Positions 46,647-58,241 are shown, counted from the stretch's first letter. The stretch: DNA of 64,000 bases from Shewanella electrodiphila (GCF_023283985.1 NZ_JAKIKU010000006.1:248001-312000); one strand, 5' to 3'. Notes: generated by a model from the letters alone, not told the origin. Program-made: numbers and translations.

Positions 46647-47291
46647 CTAAAAAGAACTGGCATCGAGCATTTTGTAGCGAATAGCGAGACGGGTCAACTC
46701 AACATCACCACCAATATCTAATTTGGCAAATAAACGATAGCGATAACTGTTCACTGTTTTTGGACTTAAGTTTAGCTTTTCTGAAATATCATTCACCTTC
46801 TCACCATTGGTGATCATCAGCATGATTTGCAGTTCTCGCTCAGATAAGCTGCTAAATGGATTTTCATCAGAATGACTAAATTGGCTCAACGCCATTTGCT
46901 GGGCAATTTCAGGGGATAAATAACGCTGTCCACGTGATACTTGCTGAATAGCACGTAATACTTCTGGCGAGGTCGAACCTTTGGTTAAATAACCTGACGC
47001 TCCTGCTTGCATTACTTTTGTAGGAAAAGGGTCTTCTGTTTGTACTGTAAGCACAATGATTTTAGCTTCTGGCTGATAGCGAAGTATTTTACGCGTGGCT
47101 TCTAATCCACCCATACCTGGCATATTCATGTCCATGAGAATGACATCGGCTTCGCTTTGTCGTGACCATTGTACAGCTGTTTCGCCGTCGGGCGCTTCGC
47201 CAACCACCTTAATACCCCGCTCGTCTTCTAACAAACGACGAATGCCGGTTCGTACTAATTCATGGTCATCAACTAAATATACTGAAATCAA
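46647..47291 (-). CDS. uvrY: response regulator UvrY/GacA
   Basis: Response regulator of the BarA/UvrY (GacS/GacA) system, which activates the small RNAs that sequester CsrA. 214 residues. Receiver domain with DD at 8-9 and phospho-accepting Asp in VILMDMNMPGM (Asp54); C-terminal LuxR-type helix-turn-helix (about 145-205) with SLSERELQIMLMI and LSPKTVNSYRYRLFAKL. The start is TTG at 47291, which gives the conserved family N-terminus ISVYLVDDHELVRTG. It heads the operon with uvrC. Confidence 0.95.
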   Translation of the reverse strand: MISVYLVDDHELVRTGIRRLLEDERGIKVVGEAPDGETAVQWSRQSEADVILMDMNMPGMGGLEATRKILRYQPEAKIIVLTVQTEDPFPTKVMQAGASGYLTKGSTSPEVLRAIQQVSRGQRYLSPEIAQQMALSQFSHSDENPFSSLSERELQIMLMITNGEKVNDISEKLNLSPKTVNSYRYRLFAKLDIGGDVELTRLAIRYKMLDASSF

Positions 47292-47671
47292 CTTCTATCC
47301 ACCTTAAAAACACATTCATCCTGAACTTTATTCTTATGCTTACATGAGTAATTTAGCTTATTGCGCGACTGACTGAAAGAGAAATAAGCGTTTAAGCTTG
47401 TAGGAATGACTTAGTTAATGGTTTCTTTTGATAAAAGTGCCCAACAAATTTAATTATGATTAAAAAACAATCTTCTAACTTTATATGGCGTGATACGAAT
47501 CAAACTATTTTTTATCACGAAATCAGCATAATCCACTAAAATACACGCTCAAAACTCAAATATAGAAATGTCAGTTTCAGATTACACATACCATCTGACT
47601 AACTAATAAAAAAACTTAATTGATTAAAAATTAGCAGCTTGCCCTCCATCAAGGAGTGAAATTAGTCCGTC
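47292..47671. other. noncoding region upstream of uvrY
   Basis: About 380 A+T-rich bases that must hold the uvrY promoter. A dyad CGTGATA-N17-TATCACG (47489-47519) is the only structure noted. No reading frame or RNA gene could be supported. Confidence 0.5.
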
Positions 47672-47711
47672 ATAAAAATAAAAACCGCAATCGAATAATC
47701 AATTGCGGTTT
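47672..47711 (-). terminator. terminator of the SYLF-like lipoprotein gene
   Basis: On the minus strand AAACCGCAAT-N10-ATTGCGGTTT followed by TTATTTTTATG; ten perfect pairs and a T-rich end, about 80 bases after the stop codon. Confidence 0.8.
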
Positions 47712-47790
47712 ACTATCTCATCTGATTTTAAGCTATCAATCTCATAGCTTAAAACCTTATACCCTAAAAACGATTGAAAACACCGTTTTA

Positions 47791-48384
47791 TTATTCGTCG
47801 TTTTCTACGAAGTCATCAGAAAAATCTGTTTCCCAATACTTATAACCTTGAACAGTTGCCTGAGCTGCAGCTCCCATTAGGTTAACTTGATAGGTTTTTA
47901 CGCCACTGACATCTACAGACTGATTAGCAGAAGCCTGGTCACCGCTATCTTCATATTTAGCACTGGCTTCAGCTTGTGCTTGGCCTTCATAGCCAGACTC
48001 TTTAAATCGTGTCATGGCATCGTTATCCATAAAGGCTTGAACAAAAGCCATTTGTTTCCATCCGATACCAGCACCGACGCCACCTGTAGCGAAGCGATAA
48101 TATGAGTTTCGTCCATTTGCAGTCAGAACACACACTCCGCCGCCAGTAGATAAAGCAAATAAGTAGCTGTTACTGCCTGTACAAACAACATAGCCTACTG
48201 ATTGCGCCACAGCAGTTTTAGCCCCACTATGTTCAGCATAAATTTCTTGCAACGCTGATTGAGTTTCTTTACGTGCATTGGCTTTTTTAGACTCTGGGTT
48301 ATCACCTGTCGCACAGCCTGTTAGTAAAGCTGGCACCATCACTGCTGCTAAAAGTAATTTTTTATTGATTAAAGTCTTAGACAT
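47791..48384 (-). CDS. SYLF (YSC84-like) domain lipoprotein
   Basis: 197-residue lipoprotein; the signal peptide ends in the lipobox LLTGC. The body resembles the SYLF/DUF500 lipid-binding domain: SYLFALSTGGGVCVLTANGRNSYYRFATGGVGAGIGWKQ carries the glycine-rich pattern of that fold (given here as about residues 72-110). The C-tail is acidic (DFSDDFVENDE). AGAGGAAA precedes the ATG at 48384. Role in outer-membrane or lipid biology is inference; family assignment is from pattern only. Confidence 0.72.
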   Translation of the reverse strand: MSKTLINKKLLLAAVMVPALLTGCATGDNPESKKANARKETQSALQEIYAEHSGAKTAVAQSVGYVVCTGSNSYLFALSTGGGVCVLTANGRNSYYRFATGGVGAGIGWKQMAFVQAFMDNDAMTRFKESGYEGQAQAEASAKYEDSGDQASANQSVDVSGVKTYQVNLMGAAAQATVQGYKYWETDFSDDFVENDE

Positions 48385-48623
48385 GTAAGTTTCCTCTGTC
48401 AAAGTGGATATAAATTGGCCTTTATTGGCAAGTTACACAGATATATCATTCCACTCATCAATATGAGTGGGTAATGCTTTCAGAAATAAGCCACCTAGTG
48501 GGCCACTGTGTCACTTAACCGCTTCTGAATACGCTCTATAGGTTATGCGCTCAACTCGATATAGGGCTATTATAATTGAACGCCACCACATTAGTTACCA
48601 TTTTACGCCACGAGCAACTATGC

Positions 48624-49643
48624 TTAATTACTGTCTTTAAATTTAGCCTTTATTTGTAAAATCTCATCTAATTTATCAATAAATAACGGCACTAATTTAG
48701 GATCAAAATGACTGCCTGCTTCACGCTCGATTAGTGCAAGAGCGTCTTCAACTGTCCAGGCTTTTTTATAGGGCCGTTCACTGGTAAGTGCGTCAAATAC
48801 ATCAGCAATGGCAACAATCCTGCCGTATAACGGAATATTTTCACCACTTAAGCCATTAGGGTAACCACTGCCATCCCATTTCTCATGGTGCGTCAGTGCC
48901 ACTTCTTTAGCGATGGTCATTAACTCCGAATCTTTATCACCAAGGATTTCAGCACCAATTTCACAATGCTTCTTCATCTCTTCAAACTCTTCAAATTCAA
49001 GCTTGCCTGGTTTCTTTAGAATGGCGTCTGAGATACCAATTTTACCCACATCATGCATGGGCGCTGCATTCATCAATACTTCGGCATCTGCTTCATTAAT
49101 CCCAGCAGCAAGCGCTAAAACATGAGTGTAATAACTCATGCGGATAACATGCATCCCTGTTTCATTATCTTTATATTCAGCTGCACGCCCCAAGCGACGA
49201 ATAACATTCAATTGGTTTTGGGCAATTTCTGCAGTTTTTTGCTGTACTTTAATGGCAAGTAATCGGTTTTGATCGGTTAAAGCGAGTTGGGTATGAACAC
49301 GTCGTTGCACAATAGGTGGATTGAATGGTTTAGTAATATAATCAGCAGCGCCTAACTCTAAGCCTTTTAACTCATCGGCAGCAGAGATTTTAGCCGTCAC
49401 AAATATGACTGGGATATGACGAGTTCTTTCGTCTAGTTTTAACTGTCTACACACTTCAAAACCATCGATACCTGGCATCATAATATCTAATAAGATTAAA
49501 TCCAGCTTGATACTACGGGCAATTTTTAACGCTAGCTCACCATTTTTAGCAATCTTAATATGATATTCAGACTTTAAAACACCAGCTAAAACATCAATGT
49601 TCTCAGGAGTATCATCCACGACTAAAATAGTCTGCTTTTCCAT
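48624..49643 (-). CDS. response regulator with HD-GYP c-di-GMP phosphodiesterase domain
   Basis: 339-residue RpfG-type protein: receiver domain (about 4-118; phospho-Asp in LILLDIMMPGIDGFE, Asp54) and HD-GYP domain (about 155-330). The metal-binding HD is in MHDVGKIGI, followed by HHEKWDGSGYPNGL, an intact GYP-type motif, so hydrolysis of cyclic di-GMP is predicted. AAGGAA precedes the ATG. It is the last gene of the block with the hybrid kinase and the REC-REC-kinase and is the likely output of those kinases. Confidence 0.93.
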   Translation of the reverse strand: MEKQTILVVDDTPENIDVLAGVLKSEYHIKIAKNGELALKIARSIKLDLILLDIMMPGIDGFEVCRQLKLDERTRHIPVIFVTAKISAADELKGLELGAADYITKPFNPPIVQRRVHTQLALTDQNRLLAIKVQQKTAEIAQNQLNVIRRLGRAAEYKDNETGMHVIRMSYYTHVLALAAGINEADAEVLMNAAPMHDVGKIGISDAILKKPGKLEFEEFEEMKKHCEIGAEILGDKDSELMTIAKEVALTHHEKWDGSGYPNGLSGENIPLYGRIVAIADVFDALTSERPYKKAWTVEDALALIEREAGSHFDPKLVPLFIDKLDEILQIKAKFKDSN

Positions 49644-49702
49644 CGGTATTCCTTATCGTTGCTGAGCTTACTCGCATATTTTCGTAACGTATTTAATCAG
49701 AA

Positions 49703-52700
49703 TTAATTAAGCGCCTTTAATTGCTCAATCATTTGCTTAGCTATTTCCATCGCTGTGTCCAGTTCATACTCGCTTAATTGTTTTTCAAGTAGCTTATAGT
49801 TATGTATTAATGGATCTATATTCAAACATTCGCCATGGGTGTCGAGGTATTCCGTGGCCTCCATGTCGAAACTTTCTAACATCGTCACTAATACTTCTAA
49901 CGTCCTGATTGCTAATGGCTTATCTAATAATAGTTGAGTTTTTTGAATTTGTTCTTTTGGCATCAGCAAGGTGATCTCTTCGCAAACGTGTGTTAGTTCA
50001 GCACCTACTTCAGACAATAGGCTAAGGTCACTCTCAGTTAATCCGTGCTCAAGTTGCGCAGCGAATTCAGCTAACTTCTCAGCACCGATACTGCCCGCAA
50101 CGCCTTTAAGGGTATGCACTAAACGTGCTGCCAATGACTCATCGTTAACAGCTGTTACACGTGAAAACGCGCCAACAAATCCTGACTGACCGCTAACAAA
50201 TTTAACCAATAACTTAAGGTATAACCCTTCATTACCTTGGGTGCGCATTAACCCCATAGCTTTATTGATATGAACAGTATTGATAAATGTCCCGTTCTGA
50301 GCTTCACTGCGCCCCCCATCAGCGCTGATATTGTCAACTCGCGAAGATGTAGTATTAGATGTGTCAGCAGGAGTGGCCACTGGCGTTATTGGCTTGGCAG
50401 GTGTTATCCACTTTGCCATCGTAATAAACATCGCCTCGACATCAATCGGTTTTGGAATATGGTCATTCATGCCAGCATTTAACGCTTTCTCTCGGTCTCC
50501 CGCCATCGCATTCGCCGTCATCGCTAAAATTGGCAAATCGCTATTTTCTGGTATGCCACGTAATACTGATGTAGCGGTATATCCATCCATAACTGGCATT
50601 TGGCAGTCCATAAGAACGCCATCAAAATGTTCAAGGGCAAGCTTCTCTATTGCTTCCTGTCCATTATTAGCAATCGTTGTCTGAATATGTTTACTGTTAA
50701 GTAACTCCTCAACCAACTCTTGATTTAAATCATTATCTTCTGCAATCAAAATGTTTGCGCCAGCTAATTTGACTAACGCCTTGGAGAGTTCCGATTCATC
50801 ACGTAAATGACTCAATGGATTGATAGACTCAGCCATAACATAAGACAGCGCTTTCACTAAACTCGATTGCGTCTGGGGCTTAGTTAAAATACTGTCAAAA
50901 TGTACATCCGCTGCGCTAAAGAGTAAGTCCTCTTTGCCGTATGCAGTTATCATAATGAGCTTTGGTTTACGATTAGCAGGGAGCTCGCCAATAAATCGAG
51001 CAACGTCAACACCAGTAACGTCAGGCATTTGCCAGTCAACAATAGCAACATCAGGACTGTCACCTTCCGCTAGAATATCTATCGCTTGTTGACCTCGTTC
51101 CAGCGCGTTAACTTTCATTCCGATACGACTGAGTAAATTCGATAAGATCTCTCTTGCGACCTGGTTATCATCAACCAGTAATACACTTTTGCCTTTAAGA
51201 TCAGTTATATCTTCGTGATATATAGTCGAAGACGTAATTGGGCTTAAATCAAATGGTAAGTTGAAACTAAAGGTACTGCCCACGCCAGGTTCACTGGTTA
51301 AGCTAATTTGACCACCCATTAACTCTGCAAGGTTTTTACAAATCGCTAGGCCTAATCCCGTACCACCGTACTTACGAGTCGTTGAGGCGTCAGCTTGTGA
51401 GAACGCATTAAATAGTCGAGACTGCTGCTCTTCTGTCATACCTATTCCAGAGTCCGTCACTGAGAACGTAATGAACGCTTGCTCTGTGGTCAGTTTATCC
51501 AGTTTGACAGAAATGATGATGTTGCCTTTTTCGGTAAATTTAACCGCATTATTGGCTAAATTTATCAATACCTGACTAACTCGCAGTGAATCACCGAGTA
51601 AATTTTCAGGTATGGCATCGTCAATATCAAACAGCAGTTCAAGCCCTTTTTCGGACACCTTTATGCCAATTAGATTACTGACATTATTGAGCAGTTCATC
51701 AATACTGATGTCTATATTTTCAATATCTAACTTGCCCGCTTCAATTTTTGAAAAGTCGAGAATGTCATTAATAATCCCTAATAATGATTGCGCGGAAGCA
51801 TTGGTTTTTTCGATATAGTTACGTTGCTGACGATTAAGGTCTGTTTCTAAGGCAAGATGAGACATGCCGATAATGGCATTCATTGGAGTGCGTATTTCAT
51901 GACTCATATTGGCTAAAAAGTCACCTTTAGCCTTATTGGCACTATCCGCTTCTGAGATGGCTTTAGCTAGTTCACGTTCTAACTCTTTCGCCGCATTTAC
52001 ATTAATATGAACACCGCTTATCCGTTCTGGGGTGCCATCTTCGCGATACTGATAGGTTTGGCCAATGCTAAGGATCCAATCATAACCGCCATCTTTTCGC
52101 AGCATTCTGAATTCTTGGCGTAAAACTTTATTTTCACCTTTTGAAGCAGTCAACTGTTCATTGAGGATCTCAGCTTTATCGTCAGGGTGGATCATATTGG
52201 CAAATGTTTCAGCCCCATTGATAAGAGCAGACCATTTATCTGCGTTGATACATATATCAAGGCGGTCATAACCTAACATTTGATTGTACATTCGATTAAC
52301 GACAACGCGGTTCTCATGGGGGTAGAAATCCCACATGCCCATTTGCGCACTTTTGGCGGCCACTTCGAGTTTTTCTTCCGAATCAAGCAATAAGTTTTCG
52401 GCTAACTTTTGTTCAGTGATATCAAATATAGTGCCATCAAAATGGCCTTCGCCGTGATTCTCTCCTGCTTCAAATTGCGCCATAATTTGCACATATCGCA
52501 ACTCACCGAATCGATTCAGAATGCGCATGTCTACAAGCACTTTTTCGCGATTTAATACGGCATTACGCACAACTTGAAAAAACTTCTCCCCGTCACCATC
52601 AATAGCTAAATCAATAAAACGTCTTGAGGCACTTTTACCAATAAAATCACTTACAGGATAACCAGTAATATGCTCAAAATTAGGGCTTAAATAGAATATA

Positions 52701-54454
52701 GTGAAATTATTAGTGTCTATATCAACATAATTACACCGAAATACAGCTCCCTGTATGTTCTCTACCAAGGTTTGATATTGTTGCTGATTTTTCAACATTT
52801 CAGCTCTAACAATTTCTTGATCGTTAATATCAAGCAGTGACAAGCGAATTTCAGTTAACTTGCCCTCTTCTGTAAACTCTGTGCGCACGGTTAACGAAAC
52901 TGCCAATACTTTTCCTGATTGAGAGATTAAATCTAGTCGAGCATCAGAAGTATCAATACCTTTTATTGCAGCATCAAAAATCTGTAGACCTTCACCATCT
53001 TTGGCCCCTAACACATCATGCCAAGTTAAATCGGTAAAAGCGGTTCGGTCATAGCCAGTAATATCAGCAAATTGTTTATTATGTTTAGTAAATTTACCGT
53101 TAATATCTAAAGTGGCATAGGCCACTGCAGAGTTCTCGTATAAATCCCATAATCGATGCTCACGCTCTTGCAAATCTTTGGTGCGAATGGATATGGTTTT
53201 TTCCAGCCTTTCATTACTCACTTGTAATCGAAGCAGCACGTGGCGACTCAGCCATAAAGTCGCCAAGGTAATTAAAATGCAAGACACAGCAATAACGCTT
53301 ATCAGGATAAGAATAATCGCTTTAAAGTACTGATAATTGCTGCTTGCTTCTTTAATAGACATTTCAGTGACAATGCCAAAACCATAACGGTTATCCCATT
53401 TCCAAGCGCCAATGACATCAACGCCTAAATAGTTTCTATAACGCTCGTTACTATTGCCATTCAACTGTAGAGTTACCTGCTTAGCGGCATAGGTCAGTGT
53501 CTTATCATCATGGTTTTCATCTGCTGGTGACGCTAAGGTCAATTTTTTTAAGGGGTCTGTGACGCGAAAGTTTAATACTGACAATTGGCCTTGTTCAAGC
53601 AAGCCAAGAGGAACTAAGTCTTCCTCAAAACGGCTATGGGATAACATTCGCCCTTTAGAATCGACAAAATAAGATTCGCCCGTATCCCCTACTATAGCGC
53701 TCTGAGTAAGTGTAGAAAACTCTAAATAAGGGTCAATTCTTAAGGCTAGTACTGCGCTGATAGTGCCATCATCTTGGGCAATAGGACTGAGTACAAACAT
53801 GGTAGGTGTATCTTCACGCTCAACTCCATACGGGTTTTTTAATATAATGTCTGAACGCATTGGCGGTGTAATTACGATATTTCCGCTGACAGCTTCGGCA
53901 AACAAATTCGGATGTTCGCGCTTAACAATATTAGTTACGCCAAGGTTGCTATCTCGACTTGAAGCAATATTGTCTCCTTCTAGCGTGATGATAAAAAAAC
54001 CTAACGAGCCAAAAGACAAGCTATAACGGTTATAAGCATCACGAGACCATTGGAGGTGCTCGCTATCCAACAATAATTCGGAATCGGTACCAATTTCTAT
54101 AAGTTCCTTTGTTCGTAATTGCAGCAAAGGATTTGTAGCAACCGTTCTGACTCTGTCTTCCCAGCCTTTAACCCAAGATGACAACGCGGCATCCGTCGTC
54201 AAGGCAACTGACTTTAATGCAAGTCCACTCCTTTGCAAATCATGTTTATAAGCCACATTTAGCCCAATCGCAGAAATAGAGGATATCAATGCTAGAAAAC
54301 AGAACACAATAGAACCGATATAAACTCGATTACGACCATTTTCAAAAAAACGAGAAATATCTTCATTCGCTTCAGAACGTAATCGAACGAATAACCAGAA
54401 CAAGTAAAACAAGAGCCCCAGTGACAAAAATAATAACGTGCTATTCATATCCAT
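49703..54454 (-). CDS. hybrid sensor histidine kinase (PAS x3, HisKA, REC x2, HPt)
   Basis: 1583-residue multidomain kinase. Two N-terminal helices (about 6-26 and 46-66), a ~310-residue periplasmic dCache-like sensor with [13 protein letters not shown], a third helix (about 380-405), three PAS domains (about 430-540, 565-690, 700-830), HisKA with [10 protein letters not shown] (His near 852), HATPase (about 960-1080), receiver 1 ([12 protein letters not shown]), receiver 2 ([13 protein letters not shown]) and C-terminal HPt ([16 protein letters not shown], His near 1446). A complete phosphorelay in one chain. AGGA lies before the ATG at 54454. It probably passes phosphate to the HD-GYP regulator downstream. 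Confidence 0.93.
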   Translation of the reverse strand: MDMNSTLLFLSLGLLFYLFWLFVRLRSEANEDISRFFENGRNRVYIGSIVFCFLALISSISAIGLNVAYKHDLQRSGLALKSVALTTDAALSSWVKGWEDRVRTVATNPLLQLRTKELIEIGTDSELLLDSEHLQWSRDAYNRYSLSFGSLGFFIITLEGDNIASSRDSNLGVTNIVKREHPNLFAEAVSGNIVITPPMRSDIILKNPYGVEREDTPTMFVLSPIAQDDGTISAVLALRIDPYLEFSTLTQSAIVGDTGESYFVDSKGRMLSHSRFEEDLVPLGLLEQGQLSVLNFRVTDPLKKLTLASPADENHDDKTLTYAAKQVTLQLNGNSNERYRNYLGVDVIGAWKWDNRYGFGIVTEMSIKEASSNYQYFKAIILILISVIAVSCILITLATLWLSRHVLLRLQVSNERLEKTISIRTKDLQEREHRLWDLYENSAVAYATLDINGKFTKHNKQFADITGYDRTAFTDLTWHDVLGAKDGEGLQIFDAAIKGIDTSDARLDLISQSGKVLAVSLTVRTEFTEEGKLTEIRLSLLDINDQEIVRAEMLKNQQQYQTLVENIQGAVFRCNYVDIDTNNFTIFYLSPNFEHITGYPVSDFIGKSASRRFIDLAIDGDGEKFFQVVRNAVLNREKVLVDMRILNRFGELRYVQIMAQFEAGENHGEGHFDGTIFDITEQKLAENLLLDSEEKLEVAAKSAQMGMWDFYPHENRVVVNRMYNQMLGYDRLDICINADKWSALINGAETFANMIHPDDKAEILNEQLTASKGENKVLRQEFRMLRKDGGYDWILSIGQTYQYREDGTPERISGVHINVNAAKELERELAKAISEADSANKAKGDFLANMSHEIRTPMNAIIGMSHLALETDLNRQQRNYIEKTNASAQSLLGIINDILDFSKIEAGKLDIENIDISIDELLNNVSNLIGIKVSEKGLELLFDIDDAIPENLLGDSLRVSQVLINLANNAVKFTEKGNIIISVKLDKLTTEQAFITFSVTDSGIGMTEEQQSRLFNAFSQADASTTRKYGGTGLGLAICKNLAELMGGQISLTSEPGVGSTFSFNLPFDLSPITSSTIYHEDITDLKGKSVLLVDDNQVAREILSNLLSRIGMKVNALERGQQAIDILAEGDSPDVAIVDWQMPDVTGVDVARFIGELPANRKPKLIMITAYGKEDLLFSAADVHFDSILTKPQTQSSLVKALSYVMAESINPLSHLRDESELSKALVKLAGANILIAEDNDLNQELVEELLNSKHIQTTIANNGQEAIEKLALEHFDGVLMDCQMPVMDGYTATSVLRGIPENSDLPILAMTANAMAGDREKALNAGMNDHIPKPIDVEAMFITMAKWITPAKPITPVATPADTSNTTSSRVDNISADGGRSEAQNGTFINTVHINKAMGLMRTQGNEGLYLKLLVKFVSGQSGFVGAFSRVTAVNDESLAARLVHTLKGVAGSIGAEKLAEFAAQLEHGLTESDLSLLSEVGAELTHVCEEITLLMPKEQIQKTQLLLDKPLAIRTLEVLVTMLESFDMEATEYLDTHGECLNIDPLIHNYKLLEKQLSEYELDTAMEIAKQMIEQLKALN

Positions 54455-54504
54455 CTGCAATCCTAAACCTGCTCATTCGACTTAACCCTATAAAATCAAC
54501 TTGG

Positions 54505-56100
54505 TTAATGCGGTAAAAAAACTGAAATATTAGTGGTATTGTTTTCATCATCGACGCTCAGCGACACTTTACCTCGTTGAGCTTCTGCAAGGAGTTTAGC
54601 TGAGTAAGTACCTATGCCTGTGCCATTATCCTTTCCAGCTGAGGTATATTTTTGCCAAAAGGTGTCACGGATCTCTTTATCAACAACGCCAAGGTTTTGA
54701 ATGCTTATTCGCAGCATAGGTGCAGCGTTATCTTCATCTTCTGAGCGAGATAGAGAAATTGATACTCGAGTTTTATTTGGCGCAGCCTCGCAGGCATTTT
54801 TAAGCAAGTTAAATAACATCGAATAACTGAGGCTCTCATCCCCCATCACTTGATAATCTTCATCACCATTTTCTTCGCAATCTAGGTATATCAGTAGATG
54901 TTTTACTTGGAAGGTTTTCTTCAACACTGCAATCATTTTTTGCAGCAAGTTGATGATTGAAAATGGTTTTGGCTGCAAGTTAAATCGACCGGTTTCAATC
55001 TTGTAAAGCTCACTAGACATATTGATCATATTCAGTAATTGAAATGACATGTCTTCAGCAATATCAGCATTTTCATGGTTGCTTTTAGAAATATGGGGGT
55101 CATGTTTGATTTGCTCAATCAGTGCCATCAATCCAGCTATTGGACCTTTTAAATCATGCTGTAACACCTGTTGAACCTCTTGTTTCAACTTTTCGGTGGC
55201 CACCATATTGTCAAAGTCGGATTGCAGATTCTTATGCATCAGCACATAAGCCATGAGGTTTCTAACCCTCAATCTTAATAACTCTGGTTGTATCGGCTTA
55301 CTAATAAAATCTACAGCGCCACCATCAAGTCCTTGCACTTGATACTTATCTTCTGTCAGTGCTGTTACAAAGATAACAGGAGTATGGGTGGATTGAGGGT
55401 GCTCACGAAGCCGTTTTAATACTTCGAAGCCGTCCATCTCTGGCATCATAATATCTAGCAAAATTAAATCAGGCGGGTTATCAGACTGAGCAATCTCAAT
55501 GGCTTTTTGACCATTTTTTGCCAGCTTAACTTGATAGTCATCTTTTAGTAGGCCGCCAATTAAAGTGAGGTTTTCAGTGGTATCGTCCACCACTAATACT
55601 GAAGACTTTTTGATTTTATTTGTCGTTGAGATGTCTTGTGGATGCTCATCTTGTTGTAAGCTGTCTAGCGGATTATCAACTAACTCTTTTGCAGTAATTG
55701 AAGAAACTTTATTACTGATTTGACCTTGTAAGCATTGCAACACTCTTTGCTGCAAGGTAGCAGTAGTAAAAGGTTTAATAACAAGATCAGTAACCCCTTT
55801 ACTAATGGCGGCGCTAACCCTTTCTCTTGCAGCTTCGGCCGTTATCATTAAAAAAGGCAGGTGTTGCCACTTAGGAGTCTGCCTTACTTCGCAGAGCAAT
55901 TCGATACCTGTCATCACCGGCATATTCCAATCAGAAATGATCAGATCGATATGATAGTTTTGCAGTATTTTTAGTGCCTTGGCACCATTCTCTGCTTGAT
56001 AAACATGACCAATACCAAAACGTTTGAGCTGATCGGAGCTGATTTTTCGGATGGCATCCATATCATCAACAATTAACACATTTTTCTTTGATAACTCCAT
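54505..56100 (-). CDS. REC-REC-histidine kinase protein
   Basis: 531-residue soluble protein with two N-terminal receivers (about 5-118, Asp in LIISDWNMPVMTG; and 165-285, Asp in LILLDIMMPEMDGFE) followed by a kinase module. The H-box is unusual, VLQHDLKGPIAGL (His near 313), and the ATPase has the N-box FNLLKNACEAAP and a G-box GTGIGTYSAK. There is no membrane segment, so input comes through phosphorylation of its receivers. GAGG precedes the ATG at 56100, which decides against a longer frame. It lies directly upstream of the hybrid kinase. Confidence 0.9.
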   Translation of the reverse strand: MELSKKNVLIVDDMDAIRKISSDQLKRFGIGHVYQAENGAKALKILQNYHIDLIISDWNMPVMTGIELLCEVRQTPKWQHLPFLMITAEAARERVSAAISKGVTDLVIKPFTTATLQQRVLQCLQGQISNKVSSITAKELVDNPLDSLQQDEHPQDISTTNKIKKSSVLVVDDTTENLTLIGGLLKDDYQVKLAKNGQKAIEIAQSDNPPDLILLDIMMPEMDGFEVLKRLREHPQSTHTPVIFVTALTEDKYQVQGLDGGAVDFISKPIQPELLRLRVRNLMAYVLMHKNLQSDFDNMVATEKLKQEVQQVLQHDLKGPIAGLMALIEQIKHDPHISKSNHENADIAEDMSFQLLNMINMSSELYKIETGRFNLQPKPFSIINLLQKMIAVLKKTFQVKHLLIYLDCEENGDEDYQVMGDESLSYSMLFNLLKNACEAAPNKTRVSISLSRSEDEDNAAPMLRISIQNLGVVDKEIRDTFWQKYTSAGKDNGTGIGTYSAKLLAEAQRGKVSLSVDDENNTTNISVFLPH

Positions 56101-56162
56101 GTGACCTCTTCTAAGCAGATTCAATCACTTTACTCAACGAAAGGTAAAGTTTGAGTCACTTA

Positions 56163-56825
56163 TTATTCTTTTTCATTCTGAGACATTTTGGCACCCACTA
56201 AACTTGCAACAATAATCGCCATATAGAACTGGCCAAATATGGCTTCAAAGAATGCAAAAAAACGGGCTATTGGTATCGCAGGGGTTATCTCTCCATACCC
56301 CACAGTAGAAAGCGTTATATAGCTGTAATAAATCACCAAAGATAAATTATCAGTCCACTTTTTCACTTCTACGCCATTAAAGGCGACACCAAATATTTCA
56401 ATAATCAGTAGGTAAATAAATGCCCAAATAAGCCCTAAAAGTAAAAATATACAGATAGAGCCAATAATTTGGTTTGATGAAATTTTGCCGCTAAAAATAA
56501 CTTGTTTGGCCGCGCGCCAAGTTGCTGCAATTAAGAAAGATAATATGGTGAGTAAACCAAGAATATCGAGGTTCAATAATTCAAAAACTGAACCAATGCT
56601 GGCAAATAATAAGGTTGTTATCATTAAGCCAAAAGTTGAGCGTATCCATTTTTTGTTGGCGCCTAAGCCAATAACTGAAATGGATAAACTCATTACCGTT
56701 GTAGCAACAACGATCATTTGCCCCGAATCAAAAAACTGCTCGACGAGTGCCGCACTTAATAACACTAAAACTAAAGACCCCAGTAAATAACTAAAGTTGT
56801 CTTCTTGCGACATAGGGGTACCCAT
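56163..56825 (-). CDS. potassium-channel-type ion channel
   Basis: About 220 residues with some six hydrophobic segments; the last two flank a K+ selectivity filter TLSTVGYGEITPA (about residues 172-184), the pore signature of Ion_trans_2 channels. No RCK or ligand-binding domain follows. AAGGA overlaps the end of the upstream permease gene, nine bases before the ATG at 56825, so the two are translated as an operon. Role in membrane potential or osmotic response is inferred; its place next to signalling kinases is notable. Confidence 0.85.
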   Translation of the reverse strand: MGTPMSQEDNFSYLLGSLVLVLLSAALVEQFFDSGQMIVVATTVMSLSISVIGLGANKKWIRSTFGLMITTLLFASIGSVFELLNLDILGLLTILSFLIAATWRAAKQVIFSGKISSNQIIGSICIFLLLGLIWAFIYLLIIEIFGVAFNGVEVKKWTDNLSLVIYYSYITLSTVGYGEITPAIPIARFFAFFEAIFGQFYMAIIVASLVGAKMSQNEKE

Positions 56826-56831
56826 CAACTA

Positions 56832-57950
56832 TTATCCTTCGGTTTTTTCAATTTCTGGAAGTAATGCTTCAGTATCCACTTCTGCAGTTTCGACCACTAA
56901 CCATGCAGTAAATAACTTGTAACTCAATGCCAGTACAACAGCACCAACAAACAAGCCAACAATCCCTGACAAAATCATTCCGCCAATGGCACCTAATAAG
57001 ATGACTAACATTGGAATATCAACACCACGCCCCATGAGCATAGGTTTCAAGAAGGCATCACTTGCGCTCACAAGAATACTCCAAATCATAAACAGAATTG
57101 CCGTTGTTGAAGACTCAACACTGAATACATAAGCAATGATAGGACCTAAAATTAAAATTGGCGGCAATTGGATAATGGCTAAAATAAGTACCATAAGCAT
57201 CCAGATCCCAGTACCAGGGACACCTGCTAGCCCTAGGCCCACTCCCGCGAGAATAGATTGAATAAAGGCAACACCAATGACCCCTTGCACCACACTTCTG
57301 ACTGTCGCAACAGCAAGAGCTGAAAACTCTTCGCCGTGTTTTCCAGCAAGTCGCACTGACACTTTGTGGAACATTTGATTTGAGCCTTCAGCTTTGCCCA
57401 TAAACACGCCAGCAATAATAATGGATATTAAAAACTGTAATACGGTCATGCCAAAGCTACCAAAAGCACCCGCGGCCTTGGTTGAAAAAGCTTTTATCTC
57501 GTCAGCGTAGGTTTTTACCAGCATCTCAATATCTGAATTGGCAGAAGACCAAAAGTTATATAACTTGTCACCGATTAACGGTAAGTCTGCGACAGACTCT
57601 TTTGGCGCTGGGATCTCCAAAGTGCCATCATGCACTTCAGCGACAAAATCTTGTGTACTTGACACTATTGCGCCAGAAAACAGTACTGTGGGTGCAATTA
57701 AAGAAGCTAAACATAGCAGCGTGATTAATAAACTAGACTTAGCCACTGTCAGTTTAAGCTTGCGGCTAATAAGCTTAACGACTGGATATAAGGCAATCGC
57801 AATAATACCGCCCCACAGAATAGGCATAATGAAAGGCTGAACAATTTTAAAACACCACACCACCATGATAAAAATTAGTACAATTTTTATCGCGGCATCT
57901 ACAGCTGCATGAGTAAACTCTGCAGAGGTCGAAATTGGTTTATCACTCAT
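56832..57950 (-). CDS. AI-2E family transporter (UPF0118/PerM-like)
   Basis: 372-residue inner-membrane permease of the AI-2E exporter/UPF0118 family. Seven or eight helices, in N-terminal and C-terminal groups around a soluble segment (about 95-160); the C-terminal block GVPGTGIWMLMVLILAIIQLPP and LMGRGVDIPMLVILLGAIGG are typical. Members have been linked to autoinducer export, Na+/H+ exchange or unknown cargo, so the substrate is open. It is six bases upstream of the ion-channel gene. Confidence 0.88.
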   Translation of the reverse strand: MSDKPISTSAEFTHAAVDAAIKIVLIFIMVVWCFKIVQPFIMPILWGGIIAIALYPVVKLISRKLKLTVAKSSLLITLLCLASLIAPTVLFSGAIVSSTQDFVAEVHDGTLEIPAPKESVADLPLIGDKLYNFWSSANSDIEMLVKTYADEIKAFSTKAAGAFGSFGMTVLQFLISIIIAGVFMGKAEGSNQMFHKVSVRLAGKHGEEFSALAVATVRSVVQGVIGVAFIQSILAGVGLGLAGVPGTGIWMLMVLILAIIQLPPILILGPIIAYVFSVESSTTAILFMIWSILVSASDAFLKPMLMGRGVDIPMLVILLGAIGGMILSGIVGLFVGAVVLALSYKLFTAWLVVETAEVDTEALLPEIEKTEG

Positions 57951-58241
57951 ATATGTCTATCCCTGGTTTAGTGTCATTCCATTTAAAAGTAAATTTAACA
58001 ACTCAAGATGTCAGCACTGCGTTGCTAAGCTATTTAAACAAAAGTAATTTCGAAACAATTCTGATTAAAAATATAGCGCAACTGAGGCAATAAAACATCC
58101 GCAACAACACAAAAACATTTCATTATCCATCAGTAGTTTAATAAAAGAACATTAAAATCTGCATATGTGTATTTTTACGATATAAAACGATGAGTTAATC
58201 CACTAAATTAAAGCGTTTAAATAGGGCGCCTTAGATCGCTA

